DNA of 64,000 bases from Symsagittifera roscoffensis. Taxonomy: Eukaryota > Xenacoelomorpha > Acoela > Convolutidae. The notes beneath the pieces are model-generated. The model did not search any database, was not told where the DNA came from, and saw only the letters and a program-made list of their open reading frames with translations. The translations under genes and the position numbers were made by a program. Location: contig NC_087068.1 of assembly GCF_963678635.1 (NCBI RefSeq), forward strand, positions 25,027,311 through 25,091,310, given 5' to 3'. Of the stretch, positions 20,801 to 32,166 are shown piece after piece; within the stretch, counting starts at the first letter, position 1; each line of letters begins with the position of its first letter.

Positions 20801-22960
20801 TCCAGAAAATCATTCCGACAGCTGTCTTGCAACAACAAGACGATGACTTATGTAGAACCCGAACTCAAGTGAATTAGAATCGCAGTAGAAATGAATGTGA
20901 AGTTGATTTTCAGGGCTGCACTGAAATCTTGAGCGGGCAAATGAAAACTTCGAAGGAACACGAAGAGGCAAACTATAGACTACCAGACCTGATGAGAGCC
21001 CAAAGAAGCGAAGAGATGACGAGAATATTATTCAGATGGTGAAAACAGTAGAAAAGGAGAAATGTGACAATTTTAATTAGGAACAAATTTAATTCCAAGT
21101 GAGATCTGACAATTTTCTGCAAAAATCATTGTTCCTGGATTTAATTTGTCAAAATTGTAAACTGATTTTGGTCTTTTTAACACTTTGATCGTTTGCAAAA
21201 TGATCAAATTCATTAGAACTGTTAAACACAAAATTTCTTTGCAAGGGCAATCTGATCACGAATCATGTAGTCCGAATGGGTGCTTGTTGAATTACATACT
21301 TGCGTTGCTTCATCAGGACTGGCAATGTTGAGTCGATAAGGTGCAGTTACTGACTCAATTTTTTGTTGTTCGAAATTATTTAGTTAATTTATGTTAAGAT
21401 CACCCATGATCGTAATTGAGCCAGCTATTGAACTTGAATTATCTTTATTACGAGCCAAATCTTTGAGAAATCTTGAATGGGCAAATGAAAACTTTGAAGG
21501 AACACGTAGAGGCAAAATATAGACTACCAGACCTGGTGAGAGCCCAAAGAAGCGAAGAGTTGACGAGAATATTATTCAGATGGTGAAAACAGTAGAAAAG
21601 GAGAAATGTGACTTAGAGAGGAATAGTTTCACAATTCGAAAGATTTTCATAAAAACTGAACGTTACTTCATCAAACGTGGCTTGCAAGCAAAAAGAAGAG
21701 GACAAAATAATGCATAAGTGTAACGTCATAGACTTACAGCAGTTGTATCAAACATAAAAGCTCTTATTGTCACAGGACAGCATAAGTAATCTGAATATAA
21801 ACAAAAGCAACAAAAATTTTCCCAAGGATTAAGGAATGAATCTGAATGATGGGTGATGGGCGATATCCTGCTTACAGGTGACGGAATACAGTTAACAAAA
21901 CTTTTCTACACAAACAAAATGCAACCCATTTCTGGTGATCATAGATTATTTCACAAAACTGACTGAAGCATTTCACTATCAGACTGCTACAACCGAAGAA
22001 GTTTCTTTTCACTTGATAACGTGTTAGATGTCGGGATATGGTTGTCAAATGACAAATCAAACCGATAACCGAAAAGCCTTTGCGGCGGATTTGATGCAAA
22101 AATAATAGAGCAACCTTAATGTGGATTTTTCAGCAACATATCAACCGCAAACGCTTGATCTACTTAAATAACAGAACCGATATTTTGTGAATAAACTGTG
22201 GATATATTTTTCTGGTTTCGTGAAGACTGGGTTAAAAGTTTTCTAAAAATGGTTTGGTTATACAACAGCACACAGTACTCTACGACAGATATCAATCTTT
22301 TGATAATGATGAAAAGAAGAGAAAAACCATTTTATTAGCTTCTCCATCCATAGTATGAGTTAAAGAAGAGTTCACCTCGAGCTTACATGAGAGAAGTCAT
22401 CTAAAGTTAACAGGAATTGAATAATCTGTGCTGAGGAGTCACCGCGGAAACACATATGCGAGATATGATTCGACCACAGAAATATGGCCTAAAGATAGCA
22501 TGGGCAACTACATAATCAGCAGAACAAATCGTCCAAGTGATTCAAGTTTTGCCAAAGAGTACAAGGATTTTACTAAAAAACGGGGGGGGGGGGCTATTCG
22601 AGATCATCGAGATCCTTCAGCAACGGTGTGTTTTTCTGCTTGATCAGGGACATCACGCAACGAGAACTCGATATCACATATCCCGTCTTCAGAAGATTGA
22701 TGTGCAACTCGAGGCATTGAGGTCTTAGAGTATCTGGTAGTGAGACCAGCCTACAGGTCAAGGAGAAAGGAAGCAGAGAAAAGAAGAATGGACACGAGAC
22801 CTCGAGCTTGAGTGAAAATAGAATAATGGAAGTGAATTCTGACAAAAACTCAAAAGTTGAACAGCCGGACCAAATGAGAAGACTCGGACTCACATCTGGA
22901 ACAAGTAGTACCGAAGTGAAGTAGAGAATTCTCTGGAATCAGAGGCGATGAGCACGAAGA
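17859..22960 (+). pseudogene. Decayed Ty3/gypsy copy B, related to the giant element
   Basis: It starts exactly after the foldback with the same sequence as copy A (GAAATTAGACCAGAT) and follows the same order. The pre-protease region is at 18193-18450 (ITVAGLEATRKIRELT), the protease end near 18780, and the RT remnant at 19673-19870 (CVDYEVIATFM, GIRTDPDAVEAVLT). The DEFFFLDQET region is near 20185. Unlike A it keeps an integrase remnant at 21925-22360 (LVIIDYFTKLTEAF, QTDNRKAF, TYQPQT) and the region behind it to about 22730. The second catalytic Asp of integrase is still present, whereas the giant element has Glu. Many stops and frameshifts make it non-functional. Confidence 0.8.
21170..21470 (-). 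mobile_element. LINE endonuclease fragment inserted in copy B
   Basis: About 300 bp match the stretch at 25430-25690 closely, including the complement of the MGDFN endonuclease motif (ATCACCCATGATCG). The fragment is flanked by two copies of one copy-B segment (about 20930-21075 and 21474-21613), so insertion came with, or was followed by, a duplication of about 140 bp. A short inverted-repeat sequence (GGAACAAATTTAATTCC ... TTGTTCCTGGATTTAA) lies beside it and also occurs in copy A near 15210-15285. Confidence 0.7.
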
Positions 22961-23150
22961 AAGGGGGAAGTAGGAAAATAATTATGGCATACAACAGATA
23001 GGCTGACAACTTTGAATTACGCAAAAAAAACCAGACGAAGAGATTGCGGAACTAGTAGGCATTAGGGGAGTGCTGTACGACTTAAAAAGGTAAATCAACA
23101 AGGATGACAATTTTTTTCGGCAAGAAGACCACTGCTCTTCGGAAGACGAA

Positions 23151-23152
<2 letters not shown>
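22961..23152. other. Flank between copy B and the GA microsatellite
   Basis: No feature seen in this short stretch; the exact right end of copy B is uncertain and may lie within it. Confidence 0.4.
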
Positions 23153-23194
<42 letters not shown>

Positions 23195-23257
23195 AAGGTA
23201 GAAGGAGAGAGAGAGAGAGAGGCGGGAGAGAGGGAAAGAGGGAGGGAGAGAGAGACG

Positions 23258-23291
<34 letters not shown>

Positions 23292-23305
23292 GGTGAGAGA
23301 GGGAG

Positions 23306-23340
<35 letters not shown>

Positions 23341-23366
23341 TGAGAGAGAGAGAAAGAGAGCGAGAC
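23153..23366. repeat. GA-rich microsatellite
   Basis: Nearly uninterrupted GA dinucleotides with occasional GGG, GTG or GAAA interruptions. The long serine/leucine frame on the opposite strand is an artefact of the repeat. Confidence 0.97.
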
Positions 23367-24049
23367 TTTTTTAATGTATAGAAAAAGCATAAAGCTTAAG
23401 CGTAACTGATAAAAGTATACTTTATAGAACGTAAGAGAATAACTTAACAGCGCTAAATCTGTGTTGACATTTAAGTTAAAGGGTTGTCATCTAAAACAGA
23501 AATCACACCAAGTATGAGCTTTGCAAATTTCGGCATTTGATTTCAGTTGAATCTCTAAAAATTATTTTTTCAGTATACTTTTGAAAACATATTGACTTAA
23601 AATAATATCCCGAATTTGTGACAAAAGTGAGTTCCAAGTTAAAAGAAGTCATTAGGAAAAAAATTTACTGAAGAAAACAGATGAATTTTTCCTTGAAGGA
23701 CAAAAAGGCTAGATTTCAAAATAGGTAGATAAGATATTTCGTTAATGAAAATAACAGGTCATGATTGAAAGGTTATGTTTCGTTTTTGATGTAATGAAAC
23801 AAATAACATAATGCATTCTTTTTCAAAATTTTTCTGACACAACAGTTTTTCCTTTAATGTTACTTCAACTTTTGCTTAGTCTGAGTTCTTTGGACGGCTT
23901 GAGTTTTGAACGAAAAAAAACTCGTTTAAGGCCCAATTCATCTGGTTTTCTAAGGATAAAATGAAGCATTGGACAGATCTTGAAATTTTTGATATGAGTA
24001 ATCCAAACGGATAATGACAAGAGTTTGGAGAAGAATGTTTAAGTTTTCA
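23367..24049. other. AT-rich stretch with no recognised feature
   Basis: No credible ORF, repeat or RNA gene seen. It could be the 3' UTR of the minus-strand LINE that follows, or plain intergenic DNA. Confidence 0.4.
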
Positions 24050-24299
24050 GTCGGTAGCTGTTTTTTAAAACTATCGATTGTTAAAATTGCTATAGCTACG
24101 TTTTTTATAATATTTTAAACCTGGCTGTGTAAAGTCAGGTTTTTGTCCAACTTTATGCCTTATTACTTACTTTTTTTTATTTTTAAGATCAATGTGTTAC
24201 CAATATTAGTATATTCGGTCTCACAAGCTTTTTTGTCATTTTTCTTAAAAAAAGGTTACAAATTCGGTTTTCAGTGCACTTAGACCCAATTGGTGGGAA

Positions 24300-25260
24300 T
24301 AAAATAGTTCATCGAGAGCAGTTGCGTATTACTGCAAATCACATAAAGCTGTTGCAAAATTTGTGTGACCAGAAAAATCGAGATAATCGTCTCCATATTC
24401 AACTACTTTAGTTGATTTAATTAGCGAATTTGAAGTATCATTAACTTACAAATTGAACAGTAGAGGTCCGAGAAAAATGCTTTGCGGTACTCTTTTTTCG
24501 TGTTCAATGCAGTCAGATGATATTACTTTAACTTTCACACATTGGAATTTTTCTTCTAAGAATCTTCTGATGAGCTTCAGTGAAAATAATGAAAAGCTTA
24601 GGGTTTTTAATTTACTCAATAAGATTTCGTGAGATATTGAATTGAAGGCCTTCGGAAGGTCAAGTAGATCAGCATGAACTATTTTTCTTTCGCAATTTCA
24701 TTCCCTATTGATTCAGTGAAGAAGAAAACTGCATCTCTTGTCGAGAAACTTTTACTGAAACCGAGTTGAGGAGGACTTAATAATTTTTGTCGATCTAGAT
24801 GCACATTTTTTCGTTAATCCAAACTTTTCTCACAGATTTTCAAAAAAGATGCTGTGATTGATAAAGGTCCATACTTTTTAGGATCTAGAACATCACTTTT
24901 CTGAAATATGGGAGTCACAATAGCAATTTTACTATCGTCAGGAAAAATCGAATTTAAGATACATTGGTTTAAATGTGACATAATGATTGATTTGTCATCT
25001 ATTATGGCCCATGAGGGAACCTTGCCGGTCCGTAGGGGCTTATTGTCCTCTAGTTCTTTTAATATGTCGAAACATTCTGTTTGAGGTTTTGAACGAGATT
25101 TCAGTGAGTTCAAATAATCAAAGCACGACTTAGTATAGTCTGCTTGTTTTGTTTTTATCATTTTACTCAATTTTTTTTTCGAAATGTTATAAGCAGACCA
25201 GCTACTTTGACGTGGATTGATTTTTTTGACGAAAAGAATTATTGCGTCGTTTCAGTCTTG
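24300..25260 (-). pseudogene. LINE reverse transcriptase remnant
   Basis: The best open part (25170-24814) includes LNQCILNSIFPDDSKIAIV and a YGPLSITASFLKICEKSL block. These correspond to the 'fP..lK.a.V.PifKkgd...NYRPIS...KI.Ekl' region of LINE RTs. Further down the strand, in shifting frames, come QLGFSKSFSTRDAV (the QFGF..g.ST box), DLPKAFNSISHEIL (the DL.KAFDs...ILL box) and VPQSIFLGPLLF (the VPQGs.LGP box). A degraded GDD-type box (VEYGDDYLDFSG) is last. No complete frame survives. Confidence 0.8.
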
Positions 25261-25429
25261 TCTTACAATTTTGATCGAACCATTGTTTTTCTAATATAGT
25301 GGGACCTCTTTTGTTTATACGAGTGGTGCACGCTTCTAAAATGCAAAAGAAATCAAATTTACAACTACTCTAAACAATAACAAATCAGAATCACAGGAAT
25401 AAGTTTAGCTCAATGGAAGATTAAGGAAG

Positions 25430-25800
25430 GATTGTTAAACACAAAACATCTTTCTTGGGCACTCTGTTCACAAATCATGTAGTCCAAATGGGTGCTTGTT
25501 GATTTACACACTCGCGTTGCAGCATCAGGTATGGCAATGTTGAGTCGATAAGGTGCAGTTACTGACGCAATACTTTGTTGCTCACAATTATTTAGTTAGT
25601 TTATGTTAAAATCACCCATGGTCGTAATTGAGCTAGCTATTGAACTTGAATTATCTTTATTAGCAGCCAAGTCTTCGAACAATTTAGCTTGCATTGACTT
25701 ATCGGGATTATAACTAGTATTAATTAGCATAGAGTGGTTGATTTAACATTCCAAAACTTTTAGTTGTTGGTGTTTTGTAGCCAGGATTTGGAAATACCAA
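25430..25800 (-). pseudogene. LINE endonuclease (AP-like) remnant
   Basis: The minus strand reads SMLINTSYNPDKSMQAKLFE, then a TTMGDFNIN block, then PDAATRVCKSTSTHLDYMI. These correspond to the Y.P, GDFN and 'iDyi' blocks of the exonuclease-endonuclease-phosphatase domain used by LINEs to nick target DNA. The frame is interrupted. A diverged fragment of the same domain sits inside copy B at 21170-21470. Confidence 0.7.
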
Positions 25801-26125
25801 GTATGATATTAGGTCCCAAGTCATTAGCCGGTAATTTCAATTGACTGCGTTTGATTCGCAGATCTTGAAAGTTTAGAATTTTTACGGTAAATATCAGTTA
25901 CCTTCAAAACGCTTTCAAAGGTGATATGAGGCCCTGGGTTAGTTTCTACATCACCACATTTTAAAAGAGATCACGCAAAAAAGCCATTGTCAGAGCTCGA
26001 GGTAAATTGAAAAGTCAATTGAAAGCAACGTTTTTGAAAAATTTCTGATCATTTTCAGTTCCCATCCAAACACAGTTTTTAGTTCGAAAAGACATTTTTC
26101 AATCAATTTTTGAACTGGAAGTTTT

Positions 26126-26680
26126 TCATATAGCAATGTAGGTTTCCATCTCGAATAACAACATTTGACACATGAGGTTTTTTTTCAGTTGCATAAGCGC
26201 CCTATTTCTAGCAACAGTAGTGTCTACAGAATAAAAAACGTCTCTATCTTTATCTTTCAGTTTTGATTGAGAGTACAGAATAGCTTGTTTTACTTTTCTT
26301 GTGACAAACCGCTCTTTTAATGGAGTATGCATATCATTGCTTCTTTTTGGTAGTCTGTGGCATAAAGAAATGTCCTTATTCTTCACATCAACACCCAGTT
26401 CGTTCCCGCAGATTTCAAATATTTTTGCCCCAGCTGCCTATTGGTGTCATCTTGCTTGTATTTTAGTCCGTAGATCTACAAATTTTCTCGTCTTTTTAAA
26501 TTTTTGATTTCCTCTGACTTCACATAAGGAGAAAAATTGCCAGTCTTTCGTAAATCCTTTACTTCCAATTTCAGCTGTTCAACTTCATGACAAGCGCAGA
26601 AACCACACAGGAAGTGTCTGTCAAAGAAATCCAAATCCTTTGTGATTCGAGTTGGCACCAAAAATGTAATCCAGCCCAAT
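26126..26680 (-). pseudogene. LINE ORF1-like protein remnant
   Basis: The 26386-26126 frame contains KDISLCHRLPKRSN, KERFVTRKVKQAILYSQ and a K/R-rich stretch. This resembles the RRM/C-terminal part of LINE ORF1 proteins, where 'RPIIVRF..R..K..il...k.l' is typical. The 26679-26476 frame upstream (CHEVEQLKLEVKDLRKTG) would be the coiled-coil region, and a frameshift separates the two. The family's role is RNA binding and chaperone activity in the retrotransposition particle. Confidence 0.6.
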
Positions 26681-26790
26681 CATGCTTCTCTGCTGTTAAT
26701 TTTCCCAGTGCACGCTATTTCATGTCTTTTGAAATCAGGCTCATCTTTATCAGTGGCGGAAGTATGAATTCTTTTGCGATCCACCTTTGC

Positions 26791-27698
26791 CAATAAAAAG
26801 CTAATCTGAAGTTGACTTATTAAACATGGATTGCCTATTTATTGAGTTTATCACAACAATCAGACTAAATTATTAAAAAGTTAATCCCCGTTTCTTGTCA
26901 CTCATTTTAGTTATCAGAATGATTGACAAGAATGTCCTAGAATTTGTTTAGTATATCCTAGAAAAAGAAATGGTTGTACTGGCGTTGATTTGTCTGAGGT
27001 AAAATATAGTTACGTTGTGGTCGTGATTAAAATTAAAATTTGTCACGTGCCTGACTGATCAAAACAAGGGTGCTTTTAAAGGGGGCTTGATTTTCTACCA
27101 GACCGACTTTTTACTAGAGCACAATGCAATAATTCAATTAGAACAGATTTAAATTATTGGAAGATTTGAAAAGCAAGCGGTTAGAACGAAGATAATTTTG
27201 TTGAGAAACCGTGAAAACATTGTCTTTAACCTGACTTTTATGTATATCAAAAGATGCAAGCACTCCCTTCTACGGAGGGAGGGAGGGTATGCAGTCGGCT
27301 CTCGAGTAGACACATCAGTATTCCAGAAAGCTTGAGTTGGAGAAAATTAGGTCGCTCGAAATCAACCTTGACCTAGAGCAATTTTGCAAAAAAAACAACA
27401 CTCAGTTAATTAGTCTTTTTGTTTGCTGATTTAAAAAACTCCCACTAAACGTTTATCACTGGTTAGTTCAACGCCGTAAAGTCCAGATGAGGAAAAACAA
27501 CAAGAGTGTATAAGCAAAGAATGCTTGAAACCTTCAGGACTGATAAATTGGATTGAATGTGATTGTTGTTCTAATTGTATCATACCAGTTGTGTAAATAG
27601 TTCTCTTAACGACTCTAAGAAAACCCGATGGTTTCAGTGTCCTGTATGCGTTGATATAATTAAAATCTGTTAACTAGGCAACAATAGGTAATGGTTTA
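26791..27698. other. No recognised gene
   Basis: About 900 bp without a credible ORF. It contains a small GGGA run near 27283. It may be the 5' UTR of one of the flanking LINEs. Confidence 0.35.
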
Positions 27699-28198
27699 GT
27701 GCTAGACAATTATGTTAGAAGATCCATCTCAAATGTCCGAGTATTCAAGAGAGTACCAAAAGACTCGCGTGTTCCCTTGGCGGAAAGTCGGTCGAACAAA
27801 TTAAATGACATCGTCTACAATGTAGAAGATGTTACAAAATGGCTCATTTTCTTAATGTCGTTCTTGTTGTTTTCTGGAGCAACTGAAAAGAAGTGAACGC
27901 AAATAGACCACATGCATGAGCTCTTTGATAAATAAAAAGAGTCGAGCGAATGCTGTGTCACTTCCAAAACCCCATCCCAAGTTTCAAGCCCGCCTCTGAG
28001 TGACCCCGAGCAGAGAATAAAGCTAACAGGTAGGAGGCTCGATGAAGTAAATGTAAAGGGAGGAATAAAGCTTGCTGCTTCGGATGACAAAACTGCTCCT
28101 TTTTCAACTGATAACTATCAGAAATTGTTGTCTAAGCACCCTCAGCGAGTCAAATTTGCAGCACCAAATCCAGAAAATTTATATAGTTTTTTTTGTAA

Positions 28199-29202
28199 TC
28201 AATTTTGACTTATACAAAGCGATAATGTCCTCTCCAAACGGATCAGCAGCAGGTCCTGATAAAATAGGTCCTTAAATTTGTAAGGATCTATTAGTAAGTC
28301 GAATGGCAATACAGGACTTAATTTTCTGAAATCGTTTATTAAGCTCATAAACCTCAATGGAGATGGCAAAATACCCGAAACCCTAAAATCTTTTCTTGGC
28401 GCAAAGCTTATCGCCCTCATAAAGATAGACGCAGGGTTGAGACCGATTGCCATAGGCAACACGCTGAGACGTATCGCGTCTAATTGCGCTGGAAGCAAGG
28501 CCCTCTCCGAGCGACAATTTTTCTTCGGAAACGTACAGGTGGGATGCGGTACTGAACGAGGAGCAGAAATAGCTGCACACTCGTCTCGAAACCTAATTGA
28601 GCGCGACGACAAACCAAAATGCACTCTTTTTTTTTTAAAAAAAACTAGATTTTAATAATGACTTTAACTCTCTAAATAGAGAAACAACCCTGTATTCAAA
28701 TTGCCCCGAATTGTATAATTACACGCATTGCGCGTATAGTAAAACTAGTTACCTTTTTACGGAAGCTCTGTCATGATGTCAGAAGACGGAACTCAGAAAG
28801 GTGATCCTGAAACCCCACCCCTTTTTTGCGGAAACAATTCAGACACTAGTCAATTAGTTGGAGTCGAAAAATAACATCTGGTACTTAGATGATAAAAATT
28901 TAGCCGACGACTGTATGATAGTAATCTGGGACCTTAAAAACATTCTGAAATTGGATCAAATTTACGCCCTGAGCTTGAACACTGAGAAGTGCGAACCTTG
29001 TTTTTTGAGATTGACTACGAATACACAGTATAATTCAATTTTAACACAATTTCGAAAAATATGCCCCAAAATACAAATAAAAACAAAAGAGGAATTTCCT
29101 CATTTTAGGATCTCCACTCGGGAATTTTGCCAAAAAAAATTGTTCGACGAAAAGAAAAAATTAAGGAGCTTGAAAAAATCATGGATGTCATTGACAAACT
29201 AG
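28199..29202 (+). pseudogene. Reverse transcriptase remnant with YLDD
   Basis: SSPNGSAAGPDKIGP, then a GAKLIALIKIDAGLRPIAIG block, then NVQVGCGTERGAEIAAH form the early RT motifs in shifting frames. The catalytic box is WYLDDKNLADD at about 28877. The downstream LSLNTEKCEPCF fits the following RT motif. The protein would have copied the element RNA at the nicked target. Frameshifts between the pieces abolish function. Confidence 0.75.
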
Positions 29203-29910
29203 ACGCCCATTATGGTTTTTAGCTCCTGAAAAATTGCTTTAGCATGCCAAAACCCCTTTATTTAATGCGTACGAGCCCTTGTTTTTTGCAAAATAATTTT
29301 TTTGAACGCTCCTACAAACTACTAAGAAATTCGTTATAGAAGGTCACTAACGTGAATATGGATGATAATCAGTTTTTACAAGCAGTTCTCCCGGCAACCA
29401 AAGGTGGCTTGGGCGTTTCCTCCGCTCGTCTACTCGTTTTAGCCGCAGTCTTAGCCTCAGCAGTAGGAGCGAAAGATTCCTTGAGCGAAAATTTTTGGTT
29501 TGGAGCTTGTGGATAGAACCTATGATGATGCGCTTAAACGGTGGTTTGAACTTGGAAAGATTGAAATAGCCGTGGAAAATGAAATCAAAAAAAATTGGAC
29601 GGAGCCAGTTTTTGAGCGAGAAATTGCAGACTTGATTTTACGACTCTTTCAACGGACGTAAAAAGATTCAACGCGTTCGTTCCAATTTAGATTTGGCTCC
29701 CAATGGTTGAACGTCATTCCGTACAAAAATCTAAGGTTAAAACTGTCGAACCAACAATTCAGAATTGCGATAGGACTCCGCGTAGGCTCGAAAATATGCG
29801 AACGGCATAAATGCGTGTGCGGATAAGACGTTATCGAGGATGGTTGGCATTGTCTTTCTTGCCTCAAAAGTACAGGAAAATTCTCTAGGCATTCAAACCT
29901 GAATGCTCAT

Positions 29911-30399
29911 ATGAAGCAGAGTTTTTATTCTGCTCTGATTCCGTCTGTTTTAGAACCAAGACACCTCTACAGTACCGATCAGAAGCGACCAGACGGTTTG
30001 ACGCTCGTTCCATGGGCTGTTGGTAAGCAGCCCTTGTGGGATGTAACGGTAGTAGACTCCTTGGCTCCTTGTAGGATTAATGCCGGGTCTGTTTGTAACC
30101 CTGGTACGGCTGCCGCTGAAGCGGAAGAGCGAAAAATTGACAAGTATAAAGATCTTGTAGATGATGGATATATTTTTCAACCGCTAGCTTTTGAAATTCA
30201 GGGCGCGGCCCCAGCACAGAAGTTTTTTTTGAGTAAGCTTTCTAAGAACCTAAGCATATGCATTGAGGAACCCACAGCAGGCAGCTTTTCAAAACAGAGA
30301 ATCTCCCTTGCAATACAGATTGCGAACGCCGCTTGCGCACTCGGAACAATAAATGACAATATAAATGACGAAGTTTTTTTATTTGTAACACTTGTATAG
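29911..30399 (+). pseudogene. PD-(D/E)xK-like C-terminal domain of the LINE ORF
   Basis: The 162-residue open frame holds QKRPDGLTLVPWAVGKQPLW, then DVTVVDSL, AGTAA-type and AEERKIDKYKDL blocks, and LAIQIANAACALGTIND at the end. RPDG...WDVT is the core of a nuclease-like fold found at the end of certain LINE proteins, presumably cutting target DNA. This part has no stop, but upstream portions are frame-shifted, so it is a remnant. A second, more decayed copy of the end lies at 59640-59990. Confidence 0.65.
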
Positions 30400-30663
30400 T
30401 ATATTTTCTAGTGTCGAGTTGCGTGTTCTTAGTGAAGAAACGTCACCCGCATCAAAGAACCTAAGCATATGCATTGATAAACCCAGAGCAGGCAGCTTTT
30501 TAAAACAGAGAATCTCCCTTGCAATACAGATTGCGAACGCCGCTTGCGGACTCGGAACAAAAAATGACAATATAAATGACGAAGTTTTTTTATTTGTAAC
30601 ATTTGTATAGTATATTTTCTTGTGTCGAATTGCTTGTTCTTAGTGAAGAAACGTCACCCGCAT
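30244..30663 (+). repeat. Tandem duplication (2 x about 210 bp) of the LINE 3' end
   Basis: AAGAACCTAAGCATATGCAT starts at 30244 and again at 30455, and both units run to GAAACGTCACCCGCATC. The unit includes the last codons of the LINE ORF (GSF...RISLAIQIANAA) and its short 3' UTR. The units differ at a few positions. Tandem 3' ends are known as recognition or priming devices in some non-LTR elements; here it may simply be a local duplication. Confidence 0.9.
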
Positions 30664-30871
30664 CGATTTTAAATGAAAAGGACTTAAACACTTGTCATCT
30701 TCTCTTATCCTTATCACTTCCGTATCTAGAAAACCTAATTGTTGTGATAAAATTATTAAATAGCTTGTCCATTGCAAATCCACAAACCGTGTAATTTCAG
30801 ATAATCTGAGCTAGAGGACTGAATCGATACACTATTAATAAGTCCCACGCCTCTAGCTTCGTGGGTGAAGA

Positions 30872-31276
30872 TTGTTAATGGTGTATATAATTGGAGCCAG
30901 TTCCCTCAAAACCTCAACCGAAGTAGCCCCAAATAAATTGAAGAGAGTATTGTCCCGAATCAGTTTTGCAACGAAAGGACTGAGTCTCAATCCCAAATCT
31001 ATCCATAACGTCCTGAATCTTGACTTTCTCCTGGAAAAGGGATCACTCAGGAACAAAAAAGAAATAATCCTTTGGCACGACGTGCTGAATAACACGATCA
31101 CCAAACATCGACTCAACAACAAGAAAGCAGAAACAGTCCCGAACCTAATCAAAACACTCAGAAAGCATAGTTGGAGAATCAAGGCAATTATATATTGCCA
31201 AAGGGAAGGCACGAGAAACATCTTCGAGGATCTACGAAAGCTGGACATTCTCGTAATACCAGCCGGAAAAAGCTAA
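30872..31276 (+). pseudogene. N-terminal part of LINE ORF1
   Basis: The 134-residue frame includes KKEIILWHDVLNNTITKHRL and AIIYCQREGTRNIFEDL. Several CR1-type ORF1 proteins carry a comparable 'WHDv.Nn.i..H' segment ahead of a PHD finger, so I take it as the start of this LINE's ORF1. It is followed by a lysine-rich stretch (31420-31530) in another frame. Function unknown; the fold might be SGNH-like, but no catalytic set is visible. Confidence 0.5.
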
Positions 31277-31605
31277 TCTCCAGAAGGAAACAAAAACGAG
31301 TGGTGGTACCAATCCAACCTCCAGAAAATCCACCCCTCAACTATATTGGAAATAAAGTTCCTTGAAATCATATTAAAACGATTTATAAACCTCGAGTCCC
31401 TTGTGAAGACGTATAGACCCCTGTTTAGAAAAAGAAAGTCAAAAAAAAGAAGCGACAGAACGAACACGAAAAGAAGCAGGCCTCAAAAGCAAAAGAAGAA
31501 CAAGAAGAAGAATAAGAAAAATAAGAAACAGTAAGGTTAGAAACTTTTTTTAATAGATTTTACTCTGGTAGCTACCTAGAACTTAGTTGTTCTGGAGCGG
31601 CCTAG

Positions 31606-31929
31606 GTGAAGTCTTTAAAAAGGAGTAACCGTACACAGAAAAAAAACACAAATATATCACAGGTTGATGAGGCCTGGACGTGTGTAACCTGTAGAAAAAA
31701 CTACGGAGATCCCTTGGATCAACTATTGGAGTGCGATAACTGTGCAAAACATTTTTGTGCAAAATGTTCGAAAATGCCAACGGCAGTTCATGATTACATG
31801 TCGAAATCTAAAGGAATATGGTGCTGCGACAATTGTACCGAGTATGTAAAGAACCTAATAAAAGATAAAAGACGCAGTGACTCCAAAAACACATCAGGAC
31901 ATATCCAAAATGAGGACCGATCTGGATAA
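31606..31929 (+). pseudogene. PHD-finger segment of LINE ORF1
   Basis: Residues about 24-85 contain the C4-H-C3 series CVTC...CDNC..HFCAKC and WCCDNC, a PHD zinc finger with the usual W two residues before the final pair. PHD fingers are common in ORF1 of CR1/L2-type LINEs, where they may bind chromatin or nucleic acid. The frame stops 30 residues after a basic tail (KDKRRSD), and the rest of ORF1 continues in other frames. Confidence 0.8.
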
Positions 31930-32166
31930 AACTGTTGATTCCGTGAAAATTCTAATTGAGGCTGTTTATTATTTCATGAATGGAACAAAAAACAAAGCAC
32001 AGCCAACAATGGGATCGAATGCAAAACCCTGGAAGACATAATCCTTGAAGCTGGAGCTGAGCAAAAAAGAGAAGGGGAAGAAGATTTAAGAAGAAAACGA
32101 AATCGAATCATACACAAAGCACCGGAAAGTAAATCAACCGAACCGAAACTGCGACTGAATGAAGAC

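Larger units (their letters stand above)
24050..26790 (-). mobile_element. Dead non-LTR retrotransposon (LINE), minus strand
   Basis: Read on the minus strand, the parts come in LINE order: an ORF1-like protein (26680 to 26126), an endonuclease with MGDFN (about 25800 to 25430), then reverse transcriptase (about 25260 to 24300). All parts are broken by stops and frameshifts. EN-RT organisation and RT motifs suggest a Jockey/CR1-group element. Ends are approximate. Confidence 0.8.
27699..30663 (+). mobile_element. Dead LINE with an RPDG...WDVT nuclease-like C-terminus
   Basis: Pieces of one long RT protein occur in order. An N-terminal segment is at 27699-27896 (RVFKRVPKDSRVPLAE). RT blocks are at about 28199-28640 (SSPNGSAAGPDKIGP, RPIAIGNTLRRIAS, VQVGCGTERGAEIA) and 28863-29202 (NIWYLDDKNLADD, YALSLNTEKCEP). 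A C-terminal domain is at 29911-30399. This order matches a LINE family whose ORF ends in a PD-(D/E)xK-type nuclease domain. The original frame is split by many frameshifts. The last about 210 bp are duplicated in tandem. Confidence 0.8.

Noticed and set aside
23082-23390. Minus-strand ORF with long serine/leucine runs
   Set aside because: It is simply the GA microsatellite translated; no independent evidence for a gene.
31346-31534. Lysine-rich 62-codon ORF as an independent gene
   Set aside because: It lies inside the CR1-like LINE ORF1 region and reads as a frame-shifted basic linker of that element.
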